DNA from: JANQUM01 sp047630355
GTDB taxonomy: Bacteria; Bacteroidota; Bacteroidia; Cytophagales; Spirosomataceae
Reading direction: 5' to 3'
DNA length: 64,000 nucleotides
NCBI GenBank assembly: GCA_047630355.1
Contig: JBLHXN010000005.1
Location: 7,585-71,584 of the forward strand
A program made the translations under genes and the position numbers. The notes beneath the pieces are model-generated. The model did not search any database. It saw only the letters and a program-made list of their open reading frames with translations, and was not told where the DNA came from. Shown piece after piece: positions 26,234-35,719 of the stretch. Within the stretch, counting starts at the first letter, position 1. Each line of letters begins with the position of its first letter.

Positions 26234-29200
26234 ATGAAAAAATCTTTTCTCGTTTTTTGGTTTAGCTGTTTCTGTGTAGCCAGCTACGCACAGTCTCGTG
26301 AGGTAAGCGGGGTAGTAAAAGACGCAGATAGCAATGTTGAATTGCCCGGTACGAGTATTTTACTCAAAGGGTCTACCTTAGGAACCACTACTAACACCGA
26401 CGGTAGATTTTCCATTAACGTACCCTCTGCAGATGCCATTTTGGTAGTATCATTTATTGGAATGCAATCGCAGGAAGTACCTGTGGGGAACCAAAGCTCA
26501 ATTACGGTACTGCTCCAAGGTGATACAGAACTCTTAATGGAAGTAGCGGTTACTGCGTTGGGTTTTGAGCAAGATAAAGATGTACAAGGAGCTACTTCGT
26601 CAAAAGTAGAAGGTGTAGCTTTGGTTCGTTCTGGTGAGACAGGCGTGATAAACGGGTTGGCAGGCAGAGCATCTGGTGTACAGATTTCACGTTCATCTGG
26701 CGATCCAGGGGCAGGATCTTACATTCAGATTCGTGGCCAAAGTACTATTACTGGAGATAATCAGCCTTTGGTTATCATCGACGGAATTCCGATGAGTAAT
26801 AGCAGTATCGGCGAAACGGCAGGAGGCGTACGTCAACAATCTCGTCTTAATGATCTTAACCCGAATGATATCGCTAATGTACAAATACTTAAAGGTGCTG
26901 CCGCTGCTTCGCTGTGGGGGTCAAGGGCGGCAAATGGAGTTATGGTTATTACAACCAAAAAAGGCCGGAACAGTAATAAGCCTTCGATTTCGTTTAGCTC
27001 ATCTGTTTCGTTTGATGAGGTGAACGTGCTTCATCCCTTGCAAACTGCGTTCGGTCAGGGTTCTAACGGTGTGTATAGTCCTACAACTTCAACCTCTTGG
27101 GGGGATAAAATTGCCAATAGGTCTGGCGGAGCAGACGTGTTTAACACAGCTGGGCAATACTGGGAGTCGGGAGACGGCACGCAGTACTATCCAATCCTCC
27201 AGAAGAATTCGCAAGAAATTTTTAATGACCAGCGAGTTGATCAAGTATTCAGAACTGGTTTCTTCGCAGATAATAATTTGAGCCTGAGTGGCGGAAGCGA
27301 TGATGGTACATATTACCTGAGTATCGGAAACTTGAATCAAAAGGGCATTATTCGTGGTCAAAGTGATTACAGTCGAAGTACCTTTAGGCTAAACGCCGAT
27401 CGAAAGTTTGGTAAGATGCTATCGGTTTCCACGAAAAGTTCATACATTAAATCCAGCTCGAATCGTATCCAAACCGGCTCTAACGTTAATGGCTTGTATT
27501 TGGGAATGTTACGTACCCCACCTGATTTTGACGACAGCGACTACAAAGGGTTTTATTACGCTTCCCCAAGTGCTGCCCCTATTCCACGGCAACGTTCGTA
27601 CCGCCGCTACCTCGGAAACAACAACCCGATCTACAATTCTCCATTATGGACGATAAACGAATTGGAAAACCCGACTTTAGTTGATCGATTCATGACTGCT
27701 TCTGAGATTAATTTCAAACCCTTGCAATGGGTAGAAATTAAGGCACGTGGTGGAGTAGATTCGTACACTGATAAACGAGAAACGTATTTTCCGGTGGGAT
27801 CCGCTGGAACTGCCTATAACGGAAGCTATGAAGAAGAAATAATTAAAGAAACTGAACTAAACTTTGATGTGATTGCCCGCGTGGTGAAAGATATTAGCCC
27901 TAATATTTCAGGAACTTATATTGTAGGGTGGAATATTAACAATCGTGACTACCTGAATTTGGGATATTCAATGTTAAACTTCCTTATTCCAAACGGCCCT
28001 AAAGATGCAAGTAATGCCACGGCAACTAACCGGACACCATTTGATACCGAACAGACAATCCGTACTACTCGTCTCTACGCAACAACTAATTTAGGTCTCT
28101 ATAACCAAGTATATCTAAATGTAGGTATTGCGGGAGAGTCAGGTTCGCCCTTTGGGGAACAAACGGATAGAACATTTTATTATCCCTCGGCTGACGTTGC
28201 ATGGCAGTTTTCTGAGTTAGGGGCACTTAAAAATCAAACGTTCCTAAGCTTTGGTAAATTACGGGGTGGTTATGGTATCGTTGGGGTGCAGCCACAGCCT
28301 TACCGTACATCTACTGACTTCGTTCCGGCATCATTCACCGGAGGTTGGGGAGGTACAGCAAGCGGCGTGGCTTACGGAAATGGTGCTTTCGTACAGTCAT
28401 CACAGCAGGGAGATCCGTTGCTTAGACCGGAGCGTAAAACTGAATGGGAAATTGGTACAGATCTACGATTCCTATCCAATAGGCTTTCACTTAGTTACAC
28501 ATATTACCAAAATACTATCAGGGATCTTTTACTTGAAGTCGCCGCTTCTCCTTCGACGGGCTTTACGAGTCGTTATACCAACGCCGGAACGATGTCTAAT
28601 AAAGGGTGGGAAGGCGATATAGCCGCTGATATCTACCAAAAAGGCTCGTTCAATGTTCAATTGGTCGGAAATATTAGCCGGAACATAAATCGGGTAGAAG
28701 ATTTAGCCGGGACAGATCAAATTGTGTTGGGAGGCTTTAGTACTCTGACAAGTTCGGTCGCAAAAGTAGGTTATTCGCTCTCTTCACTTTATGGAGGTAC
28801 TTACCTCAGAAACGAAGACGGCGGACTGGCTCTTAATAGTAACAACTTCCCGCAGTTAGCCCCTACGTACGATGTTATTGGTGATCCGAACCCAAGTTAT
28901 CGAGCGGGTTTTGGCACAAATATTATGTACAAAAAATTCACCTTGAATGTATTATTTGAGACTTTTCAAGGATCTGAATTTGCTCCGAATACAAGAGCAG
29001 TATTGTATAACTTCGGAACCCACGCTGATGTTGGTAATGAAGTAACGGTACCTGCGGGTGGTTTGGTAAATTACCGAGGACAAACCATTGAGGGTGGTAG
29101 CGTTGTACGTGGAAATATCACAGATTTTGGCGGAGGTCCGGTATTGCTTGACCAGTCATGGTACACGACACTGGGGCAGGGATTCAGTGCCTTACAAGAG

Positions 29201-29461
29201 CAGTTCATTGTTGACGGTAGCTGGACTCGCCTTCGGGAGGCTACGCTTGCTTACAGTATGACGGATGGTTGGATTAAGGAAAAATTAAAACTGAATTCAG
29301 TCAACCTTTCAGTAACAGGTCGGAATCTATTCCTTTGGACAAAAGTCGTTGGGATTGATCCTGAAACCTCACTCAATGGATCGGGTAATGGACGCGGACA
29401 AGATTACTTTAATAATCCTGGTTCACAGTCAGTTATCTTTTCCGTCAGAATAAACTATTAA
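26234..29461 (+). CDS. SusC/RagA-family TonB-linked outer-membrane transporter (operon with amidohydrolase)
   Basis: A 1075-residue TonB-dependent transporter. It has a signal peptide (1-19), a CarboxypepD_reg-like domain (about 21-110, VSGVVKDADSNVELPGTSIL), a plug with IQIRGQSTI, LVIIDGIPMSN and WGSRAANGVMVITTKKG, and a barrel ending VIFSVRINY. It is the first gene of a three-gene operon: susD follows after 25 bp and the TolB/amidohydrolase fusion after another 20 bp. It differs clearly in sequence from the susC at 13403, so the two pairs probably import different compounds. Confidence 0.95.
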   Translation: MKKSFLVFWFSCFCVASYAQSREVSGVVKDADSNVELPGTSILLKGSTLGTTTNTDGRFSINVPSADAILVVSFIGMQSQEVPVGNQSSITVLLQGDTELLMEVAVTALGFEQDKDVQGATSSKVEGVALVRSGETGVINGLAGRASGVQISRSSGDPGAGSYIQIRGQSTITGDNQPLVIIDGIPMSNSSIGETAGGVRQQSRLNDLNPNDIANVQILKGAAAASLWGSRAANGVMVITTKKGRNSNKPSISFSSSVSFDEVNVLHPLQTAFGQGSNGVYSPTTSTSWGDKIANRSGGADVFNTAGQYWESGDGTQYYPILQKNSQEIFNDQRVDQVFRTGFFADNNLSLSGGSDDGTYYLSIGNLNQKGIIRGQSDYSRSTFRLNADRKFGKMLSVSTKSSYIKSSSNRIQTGSNVNGLYLGMLRTPPDFDDSDYKGFYYASPSAAPIPRQRSYRRYLGNNNPIYNSPLWTINELENPTLVDRFMTASEINFKPLQWVEIKARGGVDSYTDKRETYFPVGSAGTAYNGSYEEEIIKETELNFDVIARVVKDISPNISGTYIVGWNINNRDYLNLGYSMLNFLIPNGPKDASNATATNRTPFDTEQTIRTTRLYATTNLGLYNQVYLNVGIAGESGSPFGEQTDRTFYYPSADVAWQFSELGALKNQTFLSFGKLRGGYGIVGVQPQPYRTSTDFVPASFTGGWGGTASGVAYGNGAFVQSSQQGDPLLRPERKTEWEIGTDLRFLSNRLSLSYTYYQNTIRDLLLEVAASPSTGFTSRYTNAGTMSNKGWEGDIAADIYQKGSFNVQLVGNISRNINRVEDLAGTDQIVLGGFSTLTSSVAKVGYSLSSLYGGTYLRNEDGGLALNSNNFPQLAPTYDVIGDPNPSYRAGFGTNIMYKKFTLNVLFETFQGSEFAPNTRAVLYNFGTHADVGNEVTVPAGGLVNYRGQTIEGGSVVRGNITDFGGGPVLLDQSWYTTLGQGFSALQEQFIVDGSWTRLREATLAYSMTDGWIKEKLKLNSVNLSVTGRNLFLWTKVVGIDPETSLNGSGNGRGQDYFNNPGSQSVIFSVRINY

Positions 29462-29486
29462 TTTAACTTATTAAAGATATACGACA

Positions 29487-30947
29487 ATGAGAAAAAGTAT
29501 TTCAATTTTGGCTTTGGCCATTACACTTGTCTTTACAGGGTGTGAATCTATTGTAAGTGGTTTGAACGAAGACTTGAATAACCCAACAGATGCCCCCGCA
29601 GAACTTATGTTTACAGGTATTGAACTCGCCATGGCATCAGTTCATGAAGGATATAACTCGCTGTTATCCAGTGTGTTTTCTGGGCATTACGCTGGAAGAG
29701 ACAGGCAGTGGGGCGATTTTCAGGTATATAACCTTGCCGGAGTATATTTTGACGGCATGTGGAGTAGTAGCTACTATGGTATTCACCGAAACGCCCGATT
29801 GATTTTAGAAAAAATTGAACCGCAAGGGGTACGGGTTTTGGCTGGTATGACTAAGGTTATTATGGCTCATAACTTAGGAACGATGACCGCTCTCTACGGC
29901 GATATTCCTTATACCGAAGCCTCGCAGTTAGAAACTTTCCCGAATGCGAAGTACGATTCTCAAGTGGCGGTGTATGCAGGCATGCAAACGCTTTTAGATG
30001 AAGCAATCGCTGATTTAGAATCGGGAGTAGGAATTCCGAGTGCGGGAACCGACATTCTGTTAGGTGGTGATCCCAAAAAATGGCTTGAAGTGGCATACAC
30101 ATTAAAAGCCCGCTTCTACACCGACACCAAAGAATACGCATTAGCTGCCACCGCGGCGGCCAAAGGTGTTAGTAGTCCTAACAATTCGATGTACTTTCCA
30201 CACGGAACCACACAAGATCAAAACCAAAACTTTATCTACAGTTTCTTGGCGGTAAGCCGTATTGGTGATGTGGCAGCAGAGTCGTCAAGCGGTACACCTG
30301 CACAATTGCTTAAGATGATTGACCCAGAGCTATCAAGTACTTATCGTGGGAACGAAAAAACGGATGAAACAGCTCGGTTTAATTTTTATTATCTTCGCCA
30401 GGGCGTGAATGTCCCTAACCGAGTAGAACCTAATACTGTAAAACGTGCAACGCAAGTTGGTTTTATGAGTATCGATGCTGCGTTTCCCTTGGTTACTTTT
30501 CAGGAAAACAAACTCACGCAGGCAGAAACCGCTCTCCGTGTTGGAAACTTTGATGAAAGTCTGGTTTATTTGAATGAATACCGTGCGTATCTTAATAATG
30601 GTGGGTACTTGCATCCAGTTACGGCTGCCAACTTCTCGTATAAATATTTAGCGTACAATGCCGCTGATTTTGAAAATGGTGGCATGGAAAATGCTGACGG
30701 GATTTCTAAGGATGATGCTTTATTGCGTGAAATTTTGGAAGAACGATACGTTTCATTTTATTGCCAAACCGTTGGATGGAATGACGAACGCCGTAACCGT
30801 GGTTCGATGGCGGGTGTAAAGCTTACGCCAAACGCTGGTACGCAATTACCGTGGCGGTTCATCTATTCGCAAAATGAGATCAATGGAAACCCACTGGCTC
30901 CGAATCCCGTTCCTGGCGTTTTCACTATGATGCCTATTTACCAGTAA
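29487..30947 (+). CDS. SusD/RagB-family lipoprotein (SusD-like_2 type)
   Basis: A 486-residue surface lipoprotein partner of the preceding susC. The lipobox is VFTGC (Cys19), followed by ESIVSGLNEDLNNPTDAPAEL, the typical SusD-like_2 opening. Helical repeat segments include KVIMAHNLGTMTALYGDIPYTEAS and AETALRVGNFDESLVYLNEY, and the C-terminus carries EERYVSFYCQTVGWNDERRN. It should bind substrate over the SusC pore. The association with a hydrolase of the amidohydrolase superfamily favours a peptide-, amide- or ring-containing substrate rather than a polysaccharide; that is inference. Confidence 0.93.
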   Translation: MRKSISILALAITLVFTGCESIVSGLNEDLNNPTDAPAELMFTGIELAMASVHEGYNSLLSSVFSGHYAGRDRQWGDFQVYNLAGVYFDGMWSSSYYGIHRNARLILEKIEPQGVRVLAGMTKVIMAHNLGTMTALYGDIPYTEASQLETFPNAKYDSQVAVYAGMQTLLDEAIADLESGVGIPSAGTDILLGGDPKKWLEVAYTLKARFYTDTKEYALAATAAAKGVSSPNNSMYFPHGTTQDQNQNFIYSFLAVSRIGDVAAESSSGTPAQLLKMIDPELSSTYRGNEKTDETARFNFYYLRQGVNVPNRVEPNTVKRATQVGFMSIDAAFPLVTFQENKLTQAETALRVGNFDESLVYLNEYRAYLNNGGYLHPVTAANFSYKYLAYNAADFENGGMENADGISKDDALLREILEERYVSFYCQTVGWNDERRNRGSMAGVKLTPNAGTQLPWRFIYSQNEINGNPLAPNPVPGVFTMMPIYQ

Positions 30948-30967
30948 ACACTAGTTACAAATCTATT

Positions 30968-33961
30968 ATGAGATACCTCCCCCTTTTAATCTGTTCACTA
31001 CTTCTTACGCTTCAGGCTACTGCTCAGTCGTTGATTTCGAGACAATTAGTTGTCAAGGAAGGTACAAATATGGCGACGGCATTATCTCCTGACGGGAAGC
31101 ATATCGCCCTTGATTTACAAGGAACGATTTATCTAATTCCGGTAACTGGCGGTAAAGCACAACCTTTAACTGACGGTATGGGCGATGACCGCCAGCCGCA
31201 TTGGACACCCGACGGCAAAAGAATAGTGTTTCAATCTTATAGAGGGGGAGCGTATCATATTTGGAGTGTGGGTATTGACGGTAAAGACCTGAAAAAACAT
31301 ACAACAGGGCCGTACGATCATAGAGAGCCGTTTGTCTCACCCGACGGCAAAAGTATTGTCTGTTCGTCTGACCGAAACGGAAACTATGACATCTGGAAAT
31401 ATTCAATTGGTAGCGGAGAAATGGTAGCCATTACAAGTGATGTTGATAACGACTATTGTCCGGCTTTTGCCTCTAACTCAAAAACGATCACTTTTGCTTC
31501 AACTCGATCTGAGGGGGCAGGGATTTATCTTGTATCAGAATCAGGAACAGAGAAATTGGTCGCAGCAACCGGAACTGGAGTCCCGAATGCACCATCGTGG
31601 AGCGAGAATGACGAATTTATAACCTATCAGGTAGTAGATGGCAGCACAACTTCTTTAATGAAAGTTCACGTAAATTCTGGCAAGATAGAAAGAATAAGCC
31701 AGCCTGACGACGACGTTTTTCCGTTTAGAAGCTCATGGATTTCGGCTGATGAAATGCTTTACAGCTCTGACGGGATCATCAAAAAAGTATCGTTTACTAC
31801 CAAAGAGTTTTCTGAAATACCTTTTGAGGTAGAGCTCACGGTAAGTACACCAAAGTACGATCGAAAAACGTACGATTTTGACAGTGACGAGCGTAAACCC
31901 GTTAAAGGAATTCGCTGTCCGGTAGTATCGCCAGACGGAAAGCAAGTTGCTTTTGTAGCACTTGGAGATTTGTGGTTATTGACTATCGGCAATCCAACGC
32001 CCGTTAAGTTGACTAATGATCCATTTTATGAAACCGACCCCACTTGGTCTCCAGACGGGAAGAAGCTGCTGTTCTCCTGTGATAAAACCGGAAATATGGA
32101 TTTATACACCCTCGAGCTGGTAAGCAAACGAATAGTACAACTTACGAATACCGAAGAAGATGAAATTCAGGGATCCTGGCTTGGTACGGGTACTAAGGTA
32201 GCTTTTCAAAAACAGGGTTTGCGTAATACATTGGGGAAAGGTACTATGCTGCAAATTCTTGATTTGACTACGGGTGAAACTAAACAAGTTTATAAACCAT
32301 TATTCTTGCCGGGTCAACCAACTTGGTCTCCTAATGGAAAATACCTGATGATGTCGGCACTTGATGCCTACTCTTCTAAGTATCGGGAAGGGATTTCTAA
32401 ATTTTTGACCATTAATACGGAAACAGGCGAATCGGTTTCAAATACGACACCCACACCGCATCAAACTTTGGCGATGCGGTATCGGAACGGGCCGATGTGG
32501 TCGCCAGATGGTACGAAACTCGTTTATGTCAAAGATGCCCTATTATGGGTGATTGACGTTGATGAGAACGGGCAATTTATCGGGCAACCACGGGCATTAA
32601 CCAAGGAATTAGCCGAATCTCCGACTTGGACAGGCGACTCAAAATCCGTTGTTTATTTGGCGACAGATCACCTCCGTGTGGTAAACGTTGTGGATTCGTC
32701 AAAAAAAGACATTCCGCTCACATTAAGTTGGACTAATGCACCGTCAATTGAAAAGGTTGTGATTCACGCTGGAAGGCTATTTGACGGTATCACTAACAAA
32801 ACAGATACTAACGTTGATATAGTTATAGAAGGCAATAGAATAAAGTCAATTACACCACATAAAAATACCTACTCCGCTGATTACAAAATCATAGACGCAT
32901 CCGACTTAACCGTGATGCCTGGTCTATTTGATACGCATTCTCACTTAGATTCGCAATTTGGTGAAAAAACCGGGCGGATTTGGCTTGCTTACGGTATTAC
33001 TGGTGTCAGAGAACCTGGTTCGGATCCTTACGATGCCGTTGAACAGCGGGAGGCGTGGCACAGTGGCAAACGTCCCGGCCCGTTTCATTTTCTCACCGGA
33101 GCCTTGACAGATGGCGGTAGGATTTACTACAATATGGCAACTTCCATATCGTCAATCGATCAATTGGATTTAGAACTCAATCGGGCAAAAGTTTTGGGGT
33201 ATGACCTGATCAAAACGTACGTTCGACTACCAGATGAGTGGCAGAAGATTATCACCGAGTTTGCTCATAAAAATGGAATGGCGGTTTCATCTCACGAAAT
33301 TTTTCCAGCAGCTCGTTACGGCGTAGATGCCGTAGAGCATGTAGGAGCTACCAGTAGAAGGGGGTACTCTCCTAAGCTAACATTGACCGGGAAAAGCTAC
33401 GAAGACATGATTCAAATCGTCAGCCAATCTAAAATGACCATTACGCCAACTTTAGCACTTTTTGGTGGGTTTTGGACACTTATTGCTAAGGATACCTCCA
33501 TTTTTGACACCCCACAGTTCAGAAACATTTATCCGGCCTATTACCGAGAACAATTAATTAAAACGGCCGATCAAATGCGTATAAGCCCACCCAGTAGATT
33601 TAACAATTACAAAAATATTCAAAATACGGTAAAGGAGCTTTCCTTGAATGGAGCTAACATTACCAGCGGGACTGATTCCCCGATTATGCCGTATGGCACG
33701 AGTTTACACGTGGAAATATGGAGCTATGTTGAGAGTGGGCTGACTCCGTTTGAAGCATTGCAAACCAGTACCATCAATGCCGCCAAATCGCTTAATGTTG
33801 CTAAGGATTTAGGTAGCATTGAAGTTGGAAAAATTGCTAATATTTCTATTGTCGAGGGAAATCCGCTTGACAATATTTACGATACTCAACGTGTTAAGTA
33901 CGTATTAGTTAACGGGAATGTGTACAGCATCGAAGAACTAATGACCCCACCGGGCAAATAA
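30968..33961 (+). CDS. TolB-propeller/amidohydrolase fusion protein, exported
   Basis: A 997-residue protein with a signal peptide (1-19), an N-terminal TolB/PD40-type beta-propeller region (about 30-580) and a C-terminal amidohydrolase (about 595-990). Propeller repeats are WTPDGKRIVFQSYRGG, SPDGKSIVCSSDRNGNYDIW and WSPDGKKLLFSCDKTGNMDLY. The hydrolase shows the metal motif GLFDTHSHLD (near 655), SHEIFPAARYGVDAVEHVG (about 773-791) and TSGTDSP (near 900). The family hydrolyses amide or cyclic amide bonds, in peptidase- or imidazolonepropionase-like enzymes. The propeller may gate or bind the substrate. It is the last gene of the susCD operon. Confidence 0.9.
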   Translation: MRYLPLLICSLLLTLQATAQSLISRQLVVKEGTNMATALSPDGKHIALDLQGTIYLIPVTGGKAQPLTDGMGDDRQPHWTPDGKRIVFQSYRGGAYHIWSVGIDGKDLKKHTTGPYDHREPFVSPDGKSIVCSSDRNGNYDIWKYSIGSGEMVAITSDVDNDYCPAFASNSKTITFASTRSEGAGIYLVSESGTEKLVAATGTGVPNAPSWSENDEFITYQVVDGSTTSLMKVHVNSGKIERISQPDDDVFPFRSSWISADEMLYSSDGIIKKVSFTTKEFSEIPFEVELTVSTPKYDRKTYDFDSDERKPVKGIRCPVVSPDGKQVAFVALGDLWLLTIGNPTPVKLTNDPFYETDPTWSPDGKKLLFSCDKTGNMDLYTLELVSKRIVQLTNTEEDEIQGSWLGTGTKVAFQKQGLRNTLGKGTMLQILDLTTGETKQVYKPLFLPGQPTWSPNGKYLMMSALDAYSSKYREGISKFLTINTETGESVSNTTPTPHQTLAMRYRNGPMWSPDGTKLVYVKDALLWVIDVDENGQFIGQPRALTKELAESPTWTGDSKSVVYLATDHLRVVNVVDSSKKDIPLTLSWTNAPSIEKVVIHAGRLFDGITNKTDTNVDIVIEGNRIKSITPHKNTYSADYKIIDASDLTVMPGLFDTHSHLDSQFGEKTGRIWLAYGITGVREPGSDPYDAVEQREAWHSGKRPGPFHFLTGALTDGGRIYYNMATSISSIDQLDLELNRAKVLGYDLIKTYVRLPDEWQKIITEFAHKNGMAVSSHEIFPAARYGVDAVEHVGATSRRGYSPKLTLTGKSYEDMIQIVSQSKMTITPTLALFGGFWTLIAKDTSIFDTPQFRNIYPAYYREQLIKTADQMRISPPSRFNNYKNIQNTVKELSLNGANITSGTDSPIMPYGTSLHVEIWSYVESGLTPFEALQTSTINAAKSLNVAKDLGSIEVGKIANISIVEGNPLDNIYDTQRVKYVLVNGNVYSIEELMTPPGK

Positions 33962-34020
33962 ATGATTTTTACTCAGGTAACTTATTCTGACTGTATCGTT
34001 TAGCTTAATTTCTTGAACCA

Positions 34021-34063
34021 AATTAATATTAAATAATTGACTCACAATGATTTAATATTAATT
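34021..34063. repeat. Perfect 14-bp AT-rich inverted repeat
   Basis: AATTAATATTAAAT (34021-34034) and ATTTAATATTAATT (34050-34063) enclose a 15-nt loop. It lies between the end of the amidohydrolase operon and the GH3 relic and may act as a weak terminator. Confidence 0.55.
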
Positions 34064-34075
34064 CTTAACCTGGTT

Positions 34076-34370
34076 TCAGTTATAGCCCAACCCATACCCA
34101 AACTTATACAATGGATTCGCGGAATCGTAGGGTACGTCTTCTAGTTGGTCTTCCACGGCTTTTACGGAGGAAGAAATTTCGATGGGAAATTTATCTGTCG
34201 GGTTGAACTTTCTGAAGATTAATTCCATCAGAATCTCGTCTTGATATTCAAAGTTGGCAATGAGTGCTGTACTAGCGGCATTGATTTCCGGCACAACGGG
34301 CAGGAAGTAGTCGGAATGGTGATTGTAGGTTTTGAATTCGTACGCATTAAAATCTGTGCTTTTTTGTCTT
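34076..34370 (-). pseudogene. Relic of a GH3 beta-glucosidase (C-terminal piece)
   Basis: Read on the minus strand, the frame from about 34370 to the stop at 34076 gives HHSDYFLPVVPEINAAS, TALIANFEYQDEILMEL, IFRKFNPTDKFPIEIS and VEDQLEDVPYDSANPL with KFGYGLGYN at the end. These match the C-terminal domain of glycoside hydrolase family 3 beta-glucosidases (typical VIPEI, ALIANFG, KFNPTGKLPFEL, DVPYDS, FGFGLSY). The catalytic (beta/alpha)8 domain and most of the second domain are missing, and upstream sequence is not coding in this frame. The remaining piece of about 98 codons cannot be an active enzyme; an internal GTG allows a 72-residue frame. Confidence 0.72.
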
Positions 34371-34506
34371 GGGGAAAACCCAGTCTTTCTTGTGGGCTAA
34401 GTAGCTAAGGTAATTCTCTCCCTTCGGGTGCGTAGGACCATGTTACAATTTTTTGAATGAAATATCTGCATCATCTAAGTTGTAATGCCTTATATTCATG
34501 CTAACT

Positions 34507-34662
34507 TTAAGTACCGTTTTTAGAATGGTTATTTTTATTTCTCCGGCACTTTTCGCTGCAATATTTTACTTCGTCCCAGTTTTTCTCCCACTTCTTTCGC
34601 CAAGCGAAAGGTTTTCCGCAGACAATACAGGATTTTTCGGGTAGGTATGGTTTTTTGTGCAT
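34507..34662 (-). CDS. DUF2256 small zinc-ribbon-like protein
   Basis: A 51-residue gene, easily missed because of its size. The product has two Cys pairs, SCIVCGKPFAWRKKWE and KYCSEKCRRN, with WDEV between them, exactly the arrangement of the DUF2256 family. The two CxxC/CxxxC pairs probably bind one zinc. In many bacteria DUF2256 genes lie beside photolyase/cryptochrome-type genes and TIGR03643 genes; here a TIGR03643 gene starts 157 bp away on the other strand, which supports the call. The start ATG is at 34662 and the function is unknown. Confidence 0.85.
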   Translation of the reverse strand: MHKKPYLPEKSCIVCGKPFAWRKKWEKNWDEVKYCSEKCRRNKNNHSKNGT

Positions 34663-34818
34663 TGTGAACAGTTAGCGATAACCAATTAACAATTATCATT
34701 ACAAAAGGTTGTAAAAAAAAACAGGATTTATCAATCTAATGATGCACTAATTTAGGAACGGAGAGCCAGGTCTGCGTTGAACGTAAATCTGAAACTTTGA
34801 ACTTTAAACTATACAGAT

Positions 34819-35112
34819 TTGAATACACGAAAAATATACAAGAAACTCGACGATGAAGCCCGTAACCGCATCGTAGAAATGGCTTGGGAAGACCGAACGC
34901 CATTTGATGCCATTACGGATCAATTTGGATTAAAAGAACAAGAAGTTATTGAAGTTATGCGGCGAGAAATGAAACCTTCGTCTTTCCGAATGTGGCGGGA
35001 ACGTGTGCAAGGAAGAGCAACTAAGCACCGCAATACTTCAGAAGTGGATGACGGGCGGCATAAATGTTCTCGTCAACGAGCAATATCTCACAACAAGGTT
35101 TCTAAGCGGTAA
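34819..35112 (+). CDS. TIGR03643-family small protein
   Basis: A 97-residue protein whose first 70 residues match the TIGR03643 family: EMAWEDRTPFDAITDQFGLKEQEVIEVMRREMKPSSFRMWRERVQGR. The last 25 residues are basic and unlike the family (HKCSRQRAISHNKVSKR), possibly read-on past an older end. A helix-turn-helix-like core is likely. The start is TTG at 34819 because no ATG is available. The family co-occurs with DUF2256 and photolyase-type genes; only DUF2256 is found here. The function is not known. Confidence 0.85.
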   Translation: MNTRKIYKKLDDEARNRIVEMAWEDRTPFDAITDQFGLKEQEVIEVMRREMKPSSFRMWRERVQGRATKHRNTSEVDDGRHKCSRQRAISHNKVSKR

Positions 35113-35113
35113 G

Positions 35114-35204
35114 ATTATCTATTGTTTAAATGTATATGCGTTATTTTAACGCAGCAAAAGATACAAAGATTACGCTAAATATGTAACTTTGTGCCATAGA
35201 TAAT
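35114..35204. repeat. Inverted-repeat element before the Lrp-type gene
   Basis: ATTATCTAT (35114-35122) and ATAGATAAT (35196-35204) enclose a second pair, GATACAAAGATTAC facing GTAACTTTGTGCC. A TAATTTTG -7 box (35201-35208) overlaps the right arm, so it might be an operator. The ACAAAG wording also recalls the element at 24852-24931. Confidence 0.4.
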
Positions 35205-35231
35205 TTTGCACTTTAACAAATAGCTGAAATA

Positions 35232-35702
35232 ATGTCTAAATTAAAACTTGACAGGATTGATCATAATATTCTGGAAATTTTACAGAGCCGTGGAAAAATA
35301 ACCAACGCTCAGTTGTCAAAAGAAGTAGGTCTTTCACCTGCCCCGACACTCGAACGAGTAAAAAAGTTAGAGACCTCCGGAATTATTGAGAGTTACCACG
35401 CTCAGCTCAACCGCCGCAAGATTGGTTTGGGAGTTATGACGTTTGTTCAGGTTACACTTTCGGGTCACCGTAAAGCAATAACTGATCAGTTTATTGATAC
35501 CGTAAACTCCGTCCCGGAAATAGTAGAATGCCACCACGTCACTGGTTCGTGTGACTTTTTGCTGAAAGTTATTGCTGAAGATATGGATGCTTACCAGCGT
35601 CTGATTACTGACACGGTTAACGAAATTGAAGTAGTAGCAAGCACGCAGACAATGGTGATTTTGTCCACGATAAAGAATAGCAAGGTACTTCCCGTACCTT
35701 GA
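35232..35702 (+). CDS. Lrp/AsnC-family transcription regulator
   Basis: A 156-residue regulator. The N-terminal helix-turn-helix (about 5-60) has the family signature LDRIDHNILEILQSRGKITNAQLSKEVGLSPAPTLERVKKLE, split here as the recognised LDxxDxxIL and LSPAP motifs. A RAM effector-binding domain follows (about 70-150) with VPEIVECHHVTGSCDFLLKV. Family members bind DNA as octamers and respond to amino acids. The target genes are not evident. A -7 box and an inverted repeat lie directly upstream, which would allow autoregulation. Confidence 0.92.
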   Translation: MSKLKLDRIDHNILEILQSRGKITNAQLSKEVGLSPAPTLERVKKLETSGIIESYHAQLNRRKIGLGVMTFVQVTLSGHRKAITDQFIDTVNSVPEIVECHHVTGSCDFLLKVIAEDMDAYQRLITDTVNEIEVVASTQTMVILSTIKNSKVLPVP

Positions 35703-35719
35703 TGTTTTTCGTTAAAAGG

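Noticed and set aside
34371..34506. Short frames upstream of the GH3 relic on the minus strand
   Set aside because: One frame gives about 30 readable codons ending in DWVFPKTKKHRF, but it has stops on both sides and no recognisable family.
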